A DNA stretch of 64,000 nt from Actinomycetota bacterium (lineage in GTDB: Bacteria; Actinomycetota; Actinomycetes; Mycobacteriales; Mycobacteriaceae): NCBI GenBank assembly GCA_018268465.1, contig JAFDWN010000015.1:201314-265313 (forward strand), written 5' to 3'. Shown in pieces: positions 57,835 to 64,000 of this stretch. Every line of letters starts with the position of its first letter. Position 1 is the stretch's first letter. A model generated the notes under the pieces. It saw only the letters and a list, made by a program, of their open reading frames with translations. It searched no databases and was not told the origin of the DNA. A program made the position numbers and the translations under genes.

Positions 57835-60537
57835 TCAGCTCCGGCCTATCTCCGCACGCAGCGCGGCCAGTGCGGCATCGATACCCGCCGCGTTGGTGCC
57901 GGAACCCTGTGCGGTGTCGGCCTTGCCGCCGCCGCGACCGTCGACCGCCGCCGCGAGGTGTTTGACCAGGTCGTTGGCGCGTAATCCGGACTCCTGCGCG
58001 GCGGCGTTGACCGCCACCACGAACGGCACCGCACCTTCGTCGCCCTCGGCGATGAGCGCCACCACGGCCGGGTCGGCACCGAGCTTGCCGCGGATGTCGC
58101 CGACCAGGCTGCGCAGATCCGACGCCGACATCCCGGCCGCCATCCGCTGCGCCACGACGCGCACCGCGCCGATGAGCTCCGCGCCCGACGCGGCGTTCGC
58201 CGCCGCCGCCCGCGCATTCGCCAGGCGCATCCGGTCCAGTTCCTTCTCGGCCGCGCGCAGGCGCTCCACCAGGTTGGCCACCCGGGCGGGCACCTCCTCG
58301 GAGGGCACCTTCAGCGACGACGCGAGGCCCGCCATCAGCGCGCGTTCCTTGGCCAGGTGTTTGAACGAGTCCAGTCCGACGTAGGCCTCGACCCGGCGAA
58401 CCCCCGACCCGACCGATGATTCACCGAGCAGGGTGACGGGTCCGATCTGCGCGGAGTTGCGCACATGGGTACCGCCGCACAGCTCCAGCGAGAAGGGTCC
58501 GCCGATCTCCACGACGCGCACCTCGTCGGGGTATGCCTCGCCGAACAGCGCCATCGCACCCATCGCCTTGGCCTGTTCGAGCTGGGTGTTGAAGGTGTTG
58601 ACCGCGAAGTCGGCCTCGACCGCCTCGTTGGCCACGACCTCGATCTCGCTGCGCTGCTCCTCGGTGAGCGGGCCCTGCCAGTTGAAGTCGAACCGCAGGT
58701 AACCGGGGCGGTTGAGCGAGCCGGCCTGTACCGCGTTGGGGCCGAGCACCTGGCGCAGCGCGGCGTGCACCATGTGGGTGCCCGAATGCCCCTGGGTGGC
58801 GCCGTGGCGCCAGCCGGGATCGACCGCCGCCGACACCGTGTCGCCCTCGACGAACTCGCCGGACTCCACGTTGACGCGGTGCACGAACAACGTCTTGGCG
58901 ATCTTCTGCACGTCGGTGACCGCGGCCCTGGCGGTGCCGCCGCTGCCCGAGATCGAGCCCACGTCGGCGATCTGGCCACCGGATTCGGCGTAGAGGGGCG
59001 TGCGGTCCAGCACGATCTCCACCCGCTCCGGCGGCGCGGCCTCGGAGTGCACCCGCGGCTGATGCGCCACCACGGGCACCCGCTTACCGTCCACGAAGAT
59101 ACCGAGAATGGTTGCTTCGGAAGCTAATTCATCGAACCCGGTGAACACCGTCGGTGCGGAGTCCACCAGTTCGCGGTATGCGCTCAGGTCGGCGTGGGCG
59201 TGTTTGCGCGCGGCGGCGTCGGCCTTGGCGCGCCGGCGCTGTTCGGCCATGAGTTCGCGGAATCCCAGCTCGTCGACCGAAAGGCCGGCCTCGGAGGCCA
59301 TTTCGAGCGTGAGGTCGATCGGGAACCCGTAGGTGTCGTGCAGGGTGAAGGCGTCCGAACCCGACAGTGTGGTCTTACCCGCGGATCTGGTGGCCGACGC
59401 GGCGTCCTCGAACAAGCGCGAACCCGCGGTGAGGGTTCGGTTGAACGCCGTCTCCTCGGCCACCGCGATGCGGTTGATCCGGTCGAAGTCGCTCACCAGC
59501 TCCGGATACGACTGGCCCATCGCGTCGCGCACCGTGACCATGAGATCGGCCATCACGGGCTGCTCGACACCGAGCAGCTTGGCCGCCCGGATGATGCGTC
59601 GCAGCAGCCGGCGCAGCACGTAGCCGCGCCCCTCGTTACCCGGGGTGACGCCGTCGGCGATGATGATGGCCGCGGTGCGGCTGTGGTCGGCGATGATGCG
59701 GTAGCGGACGTCGTCATCGTGGTTGCCTGCGCCGTATCCGCGGGGTGCGCGCGCGGCCATGACCTCGATCACCGGCCTCAACAGGTCGGTTTCGTAGACG
59801 TTGTCCACATCCTGCAGCAGACACGCCACCCGCTCGACACCCATGCCGGTGTCGATGTTCTTCCGCGGTAGCGGGCCGAGGATCTCGAAATCCTCCTTGC
59901 TGGTGCCCTGGCCGCGTTCGTTCTGCATGAACACCAGGTTCCAGATCTCGATATAGCGGTCCTCGTTGGCCTCGGGGCCGCCCTCGACCCCGTAGTCGGG
60001 GCCGCGGTCGTAGTAGATCTCCGAGGACGGACCGCATGGACCGGGAATCCCCATGGACCAGTAGTTGTCGGCCATGCCGCGGCGCTGGATCCGCTCGGGC
60101 GGCATACCCGCGATGTCCTGCCAGAGCTGCGCGGCCTCGTCGTCGTCGTAAAACACGGTGGCCCAGAGCTTTTCCGGTTCGAAGCCGTAACCGCCCGCGT
60201 CGACCGGATTGGTCAGCAGCGCCCAGGCGAGCTCGATCGCGCCACGTTTGAAGTAGTCGCCGAACGAGAAGTTCCCCGCCATCTGGAAGAACGTGTTGTG
60301 CCGGGTGGTGATGCCGACCTCGTCGATGTCCGGGGTCCGGATGCACTTCTGGATGCTGGTCGCCGTCGCGTAGGGCGGGGTGCGCTGGCCCAGGAAGTAA
60401 GGCACGAACTGCACCATGCCGGCATTGACGAACAACAGGTTCGGGTCGTCGAGGATCACCGAGGCGCTGGGCACCTCGGTATGGCCCGCTTTCACGAAAT
60501 GATCCAGGAAGCGTTTCCTGATCTCGTGTGTCTGCAC
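57835..60537 (-). CDS. alaS: Alanyl-tRNA synthetase
   Basis: Charges tRNA-Ala and edits mischarged serine/glycine. 900 residues: class II core at the N-terminus (motif around [22 protein letters not shown]), editing domain with the metal motif [11 protein letters not shown] (HxxxH) and [10 protein letters not shown], and a C-terminal region with [15 protein letters not shown] coiled coil and C-Ala. GTG start, GAGGACAG upstream. No T-box or other leader structure was found in the 133-bp gap upstream. Confidence 0.97.
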   Translation of the reverse strand: MQTHEIRKRFLDHFVKAGHTEVPSASVILDDPNLLFVNAGMVQFVPYFLGQRTPPYATATSIQKCIRTPDIDEVGITTRHNTFFQMAGNFSFGDYFKRGAIELAWALLTNPVDAGGYGFEPEKLWATVFYDDDEAAQLWQDIAGMPPERIQRRGMADNYWSMGIPGPCGPSSEIYYDRGPDYGVEGGPEANEDRYIEIWNLVFMQNERGQGTSKEDFEILGPLPRKNIDTGMGVERVACLLQDVDNVYETDLLRPVIEVMAARAPRGYGAGNHDDDVRYRIIADHSRTAAIIIADGVTPGNEGRGYVLRRLLRRIIRAAKLLGVEQPVMADLMVTVRDAMGQSYPELVSDFDRINRIAVAEETAFNRTLTAGSRLFEDAASATRSAGKTTLSGSDAFTLHDTYGFPIDLTLEMASEAGLSVDELGFRELMAEQRRRAKADAAARKHAHADLSAYRELVDSAPTVFTGFDELASEATILGIFVDGKRVPVVAHQPRVHSEAAPPERVEIVLDRTPLYAESGGQIADVGSISGSGGTARAAVTDVQKIAKTLFVHRVNVESGEFVEGDTVSAAVDPGWRHGATQGHSGTHMVHAALRQVLGPNAVQAGSLNRPGYLRFDFNWQGPLTEEQRSEIEVVANEAVEADFAVNTFNTQLEQAKAMGAMALFGEAYPDEVRVVEIGGPFSLELCGGTHVRNSAQIGPVTLLGESSVGSGVRRVEAYVGLDSFKHLAKERALMAGLASSLKVPSEEVPARVANLVERLRAAEKELDRMRLANARAAAANAASGAELIGAVRVVAQRMAAGMSASDLRSLVGDIRGKLGADPAVVALIAEGDEGAVPFVVAVNAAAQESGLRANDLVKHLAAAVDGRGGGKADTAQGSGTNAAGIDAALAALRAEIGRS

Positions 60538-60670
60538 GTCCCCACTGTCCTCGTTGTGTTCCGGTGCGCGTCCTGGTGGTGCTCGGAGCTCACGGTGACT
60601 AATTCGACCGCACCACAGTACCGGGCTCCCTCGGTGCGCTGAAACGCAAACTGACCTGTGCGGCGCCCCG

Positions 60671-61072
60671 TCAGGAGCCGACGAAGCTCAACCGTACCGA
60701 GCGCCGCGGGTTGTCCCGGTTCAGGTCCACCAGCACCACGCTCTGCCAGGTGCCCAGCAGCGGCCTGCCGTCCTGCACGGGCAGCGTGACCGACGGCGAC
60801 ACCAGGGCCGGTAGCACGTGGTCGGCACCGTGACCGGGCGATCCGTGGGCGTGGCGGTAGCGGTCGTCGCGGGGCAGCAGCCGCTCCAGCGCCTCGACGA
60901 GGTCGTCGTCGGATCCCGCCCCCGTCTCGATGATCGCGACGCCGGCGGTGGCATGCGGGACGAATACGTTGCACAGACCGTCGCGGTGGCCGCGGCAGAA
61001 CGCGCGCACCGCGTCGCTGAGGTCCACGAGGCGCCTGCGGGCGGTGTCGACTTCGATCACGTCGGTGTCCAC
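60671..61072 (-). CDS. YjbQ-family protein
   Basis: 133 residues of the widespread YjbQ (UPF0047) family, for which a weak thiamine-phosphate-synthase activity has been reported; the biological role is unsettled. Metal-site residues are in [22 protein letters not shown] and [13 protein letters not shown]. The GTG at 61072 is chosen for family length. The gene equals M. tuberculosis Rv2556c, next to alaS. Confidence 0.88.
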   Translation of the reverse strand: MDTDVIEVDTARRRLVDLSDAVRAFCRGHRDGLCNVFVPHATAGVAIIETGAGSDDDLVEALERLLPRDDRYRHAHGSPGHGADHVLPALVSPSVTLPVQDGRPLLGTWQSVVLVDLNRDNPRRSVRLSFVGS

Positions 61073-61133
61073 GCCATCGAGCCTAGGAGACGCGCGAGCG
61101 CATGCAGCGACACCTCGCGGCAACCGACCCCGT

Positions 61134-61583
61134 TCAGACGGGCGGCCGCGGCTCGCAGATCAGCAGCGGGATCTCCCGGTCGGTCTTGCGCTGATATCCG
61201 GCGTATCCCTTGAAGGTCTTGACGACCGTGGGCCACAGTTCGGCGCGTTCCCCGGCGGTTGCCGTGCGTGCCCGCATCGGCCGCGGGTCGCCGTTCACTG
61301 TCACGGTCACGTCCGGATTGGCCGTTGCGTTCTTGTACCAGTCGGGGTGGCGCTGATGGCCGCCCTTCGACGCCACCACCACGATGCGGTTGTCGTCGTG
61401 CACCGGGCTGGTCAACAGTGTGGAGTAGGGCTTGCCGGACCTGCGTCCGACCGTGTGCAGTTCGACGGTCAGCATGCCCATGACGGTGCGGGGAAAGCGG
61501 CCCCCGGTGAGTGTGAGCAGGGCGCGGTGGCCGTTCTCCAGGAGCCATGCGCTGGCTTCGGCAACGCGATCGGGTGTACGCAT
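61134..61583 (-). CDS. Deazaflavin (F420)-dependent nitroreductase-family protein
   Basis: 149 residues of the Ddn-like split-barrel family, which uses F420H2 in mycobacteria. Typical segments are ELHTVGRRSGKPYSTLL (about residues 41-57), VVVASKGGHQRHPDWYKNA, and NGDPRPMRARTATAGE. No substrate can be given. GAGAGGG lies seven bases before the ATG. Confidence 0.88.
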   Translation of the reverse strand: MRTPDRVAEASAWLLENGHRALLTLTGGRFPRTVMGMLTVELHTVGRRSGKPYSTLLTSPVHDDNRIVVVASKGGHQRHPDWYKNATANPDVTVTVNGDPRPMRARTATAGERAELWPTVVKTFKGYAGYQRKTDREIPLLICEPRPPV

Positions 61584-61740
61584 GTCGCCCTCTCGTATCC
61601 GGTCGTGGCTGCCGTAACGCTAGCCGAGGCCGGTTCGCTCACGGCATCGTTCGCATTTCCGGCACGGGTCGTTTATCTCGCGCGCCGGCAGGGTATTTCA
61701 GAGCCACCAACTACCCACTCGACGCAGTCGTGGAGGAGCA

Positions 61741-62049
61741 ATGACAATCACCGGCATTATCAGCGCCATTCTCATCGGCATCGTGGTCGGCGTACTCGGG
61801 CGACTCGTTCTCCCAGGTAAGCAACCCATCGGCGTGCTGGTGACGATCCTGGTCGGCATCGTCTCGGCGTTCATCGGCACCGCGATCGCCCGCGCGATGG
61901 GCATTCCGACGGCGACCAGCGGAATCGACTGGCTTGAACTGCTCGTCCAGGTCGTCGTCGCGGCGGTGGGCGTCGCCCTGGTCGCCGCACTCATGGGGCG
62001 CAGGCGCACCGGGGTGCTCGGCCGCAGGCGGTCGGGTCTGCTGCGCTGA
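61741..62049 (+). CDS. YeaQ/GlsB-type small membrane protein
   Basis: 102-residue membrane protein of the transglycosylase-associated family, with about three helices, the first MTITGIISAILIGIVVGVLG, and a basic C-terminal tail (GRRRTGVLGRRRSGLLR). Members are often stress-induced; function is not settled. GGAGGAGCA just upstream of the ATG. A strong convergent hairpin follows. Confidence 0.87.
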   Translation: MTITGIISAILIGIVVGVLGRLVLPGKQPIGVLVTILVGIVSAFIGTAIARAMGIPTATSGIDWLELLVQVVVAAVGVALVAALMGRRRTGVLGRRRSGLLR

Positions 62050-62065
62050 CCCTGGCACCCCCTCG

Positions 62066-62097
62066 CGATCCCGGCTGGCCGCCACCAGCCGGGATCG
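62066..62097. terminator. Strong bidirectional hairpin between the YeaQ-like gene and rarA
   Basis: CGATCCCGGCTGG (62066-62078) pairs perfectly with CCAGCCGGGATCG (62085-62097) across a six-base loop, between two convergent genes. No T-run follows. Confidence 0.75.
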
Positions 62098-62116
62098 TTC
62101 ATGTCGACGGGCCCCC

Positions 62117-63448
62117 TCAGCGCCGCCTGCGGATGATGGCCCGCAACCGCTCGAGCCGGCCCGTGATGTCGCGCTCGGCGCCGCGGCCCGCCGGCCGATA
62201 GTAGTCGACCCCGACCAGGTCGTCGGGTGGATACTGTTGCGGCACAACACCGTCGGGGTGGTCATGGGAGTACACGTAGCCCACGGCATTACCGAGCTTC
62301 GCCGCCCCGGCATAGTGCCCGTCGCGCAGGTGAGCAGGCACCGGCCCCGCCTTCCCCGCCCTGACGTCGCCCATTGCCGCGGCCAGCGCCGTGGTGACCG
62401 CGTTGGACTTGGGCGCCGTGGCTAGGTGGACGGTGGCGTGCGCCAACGTGAGCTGGGCCTCCGGCATCCCGATCAACGCCACGGTCTGCGCGGCGGCCAC
62501 CGCGGTCAACAGCGCGGTGGGATCGGCCATACCGATGTCCTCGCTGGCCAGGATCATCAGGCGGCGCGCCACGAACCGGGGATCCTCCCCCGCGACCAGC
62601 ATCCTGGCCAGGTAGTGCAGGGCGGCGTCGACGTCGGAGCCACGGACCGATTTGATGAATGCGCTGACGACGTCGTAGTGCTGGTCGCCCTCGCGGTCGT
62701 AACGCACCGCGGCCTTGTCCAGCGACTGCTCGATCGTCTCGGCAGTGACCGGCACACCGGGTTCGGCCGCCACTTCGAGTGCGGTCAGGGCACGCCGGGC
62801 GTCGCCGGCCGACAGTTGAACCAATAGCTCGACGGCGTCCGCGCTGACCTCGACGCGTCCCGCCAGGCCGCGGGAATCGTCGATGGCGCGCTGCACGACG
62901 GCGCGCACGGCGTCGGCGGTCAGCGGCTGCAGCTGCAGAATCAGCGACCGCGACAACAGCGGGGCGACGACCGAGAACGACGGATTCTCCGTGGTGGCCG
63001 CGACCAACAACACGACGCGGTTCTCCACGGCGGCCAGCAGCGCATCCTGCTGGGTTTTGGAGAACCGGTGCACCTCGTCGATGAACAACACCGTCTGTTC
63101 GCCATGGACCGCGGCCCGCCGGGCGGCGTCGATGACCGCGCGGACCTCCTTCACCCCTGCCGAGAGCGCCGAAAGGGCCTCGAACCGACGACCGGTGGCC
63201 CCGGAGATGAGGGACGCCAGGGTGGTCTTCCCGGTGCCGGGCGGCCCGTACAGGATCACCGATGCCGCGCCGGAACCCTCGACCAGACGACGCAACGGCG
63301 ACCCGGGCTGGAGCAGATGGTCCTGGCCGACGACCTCGTCGAGCGTGGCGGGACGCATCCGGACGGCCAGCGGCGACGAGCCCGACACCCGGGGACCGCG
63401 CTCGATCCCGTCGGGCTCACCGGGCAGGTCGAACAGGCCATTGGACAC
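62117..63448 (-). CDS. rarA: Recombination factor RarA/MgsA (AAA+ ATPase)
   Basis: Replication-fork maintenance ATPase that interacts with SSB and clamp-loader functions. 443 residues: [16 protein letters not shown] (about 40-55), Walker [10 protein letters not shown] (68-76), Walker [20 protein letters not shown] and sensor [14 protein letters not shown]. The C-terminal tetramerisation region ends with [19 protein letters not shown]. It equals M. tuberculosis Rv2559c. GTG start at 63448. Confidence 0.95.
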   Translation of the reverse strand: MSNGLFDLPGEPDGIERGPRVSGSSPLAVRMRPATLDEVVGQDHLLQPGSPLRRLVEGSGAASVILYGPPGTGKTTLASLISGATGRRFEALSALSAGVKEVRAVIDAARRAAVHGEQTVLFIDEVHRFSKTQQDALLAAVENRVVLLVAATTENPSFSVVAPLLSRSLILQLQPLTADAVRAVVQRAIDDSRGLAGRVEVSADAVELLVQLSAGDARRALTALEVAAEPGVPVTAETIEQSLDKAAVRYDREGDQHYDVVSAFIKSVRGSDVDAALHYLARMLVAGEDPRFVARRLMILASEDIGMADPTALLTAVAAAQTVALIGMPEAQLTLAHATVHLATAPKSNAVTTALAAAMGDVRAGKAGPVPAHLRDGHYAGAAKLGNAVGYVYSHDHPDGVVPQQYPPDDLVGVDYYRPAGRGAERDITGRLERLRAIIRRRR

Positions 63449-63751
63449 GGCTCAGGCTTACCACGAGGCGGGGACGCCGGTCCAAGGCTCGGGGCGCAGG
63501 CCCGTGCCGATCGGCGTCCGACCTGCCGCGGACAGTTAACTGAACGTTCATACAGGCGTTGGGGGGTCCGGCGCCGCGGCGGCGATATGGTGCAGGAAGC
63601 CTGGGCCGAGGGCAGTCGGCCCATGAGCGGGCCGCGCCCTGGAATGTTCCCGAAACGCTTGGCGCTGCGGGGTTTCCACACCACGAGGACGCCATCTCCC
63701 AGGATCGTGACCGCCCGGCGGCCCGCCGGATCCACCCACCAGAAAGGTGAT
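63449..63751. other. 303-bp intergenic region upstream of the PHP-domain gene
   Basis: Divergent region between rarA and the PHP gene. It contains the perfect palindrome TGAACGTTCA at 63541-63550 and otherwise shows no coding signature on either strand; the small frames present have no ribosome sites. Confidence 0.4.
63541..63550. promoter_or_regulatory. Palindrome TGAACGTTCA, possible TetR-type operator
   Basis: Perfect ten-base palindrome following AGTTAAC, about 90 bases upstream of the rarA start codon and 200 upstream of the PHP gene. Such AAC/GTT palindromes often bind TetR-type repressors. No regulator gene is visible in the window. Confidence 0.35.
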
Positions 63752-64000
63752 ATGCCAGTGCTTGAGGGAACCGGCGTGTTCCAGCGTCCCGGCGAATGGC
63801 TCCGGTGCGCGCTGCACGCGCACTCGACCGTGAGCGACGGCGACTTGCCACCGTCGGCGGTCGCCCGCCAATACCTGACGGCCGGGTTCGATGTCCTCGC
63901 GATCACCGATCACTGGCGCTTGACCACCGTGACCGACGTACCCGATCTCGTTCTGCTGCCCGCCGCCGAGCTGACCGCCGACCTCGGTCGAGTCGGGTGG
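63752..64000 (+). CDS. PHP-domain protein, N-terminal part (cut by window edge)
   Basis: 83 codons are present. The metal-binding segments of the PHP phosphoesterase domain are visible: ALHAHSTVSDGDLPP with His22, His24 and Asp29, and AITDHWRLT with Asp53 and His54. PHP domains hydrolyse phosphate esters or oligonucleotides; the rest of the protein, and thus its function, is beyond the edge. AAAGGTGAT precedes the ATG. Confidence 0.8.
   Translation, partial: MPVLEGTGVFQRPGEWLRCALHAHSTVSDGDLPPSAVARQYLTAGFDVLAITDHWRLTTVTDVPDLVLLPAAELTADLGRVGW

Noticed and set aside
60538..60670. Possible T-box leader of alaS
   Set aside because: No T-box consensus or specifier stem found; the gap is too short for a full element.

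Overview
The window is high-GC actinobacterial chromosome, and gene content and order point to a Mycobacterium/Mycolicibacterium-type organism, probably an environmental rapid grower. The conserved runs metK-coaBC-rpoZ-gmk-mihF, pyrR-pyrB-pyrC-(Rv1382-like)-carA-carB-pyrF, nusB-efp-pepQ and aroB-aroK-aroC-aroE-mltG-ruvX-alaS-rarA match, by name and order, blocks I know from M. tuberculosis. The mycobacterial integration host factor mihF, a stand-alone LigC ligase and an F420/deazaflavin-type reductase fit the same assignment. Genes are packed with GTGA/ATGA overlaps and many GTG starts.

Layout: (1) 1-3565, all minus strand: metK (cut by the window edge), coaBC, rpoZ, gmk, mihF. (2) 4060-15786, an accessory block between mihF and pyrF: two divergent serine hydrolases resembling 6-aminohexanoate-dimer hydrolase (NylB), an ATP-grasp ligase of unknown substrate, an omega-aminotransferase, an aldehyde dehydrogenase, a type III CoA-transferase, a PucR-type regulator and a glutaryl-CoA-dehydrogenase-like enzyme, followed by a small secreted protein. 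Read together this looks like catabolism of an omega-amino acid (5-aminovalerate or a homologue) to a CoA ester that enters beta-oxidation. (3) 15840-24856: the pyrimidine operon pyrRBC-X-carAB-pyrF, with a clear PyrR-binding RNA hairpin overlapping the pyrR ribosome binding site. (4) 25090-47453, a second accessory block: an MFS exporter; a LysR regulator with an MBL-fold hydrolase; a nitronate monooxygenase, MHS transporter and tautomerase operon with a decayed flavin-oxidase-like gene; a beta-lactamase-family hydrolase with ligC and an FAD monooxygenase; three consecutive large LuxR (LAL) regulators; and a sulfonate/taurine-like ABC importer whose two permeases are fused in one chain. (5) 47478-63448: translation and shikimate housekeeping genes (nusB, efp, pepQ; aroB, aroK, aroC, aroE; mltG, ruvX, alaS), then yjbQ, a deazaflavin-type reductase, a YeaQ-like membrane protein and rarA. 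A PHP-domain protein begins at 63752 and runs off the right edge.

No tRNA, rRNA, CRISPR array, transposase or prophage gene was recognised. Non-coding structure includes the PyrR element, two strong convergent hairpin terminators, several short palindromes that could be operators, short dispersed direct repeats in the pyr and aro operons, and an 11-bp inverted repeat between carB and carA. Start codons were chosen from Shine-Dalgarno sequences, stop/start overlaps and remembered homologue lengths. Functional statements rest on motif recognition without database searches.
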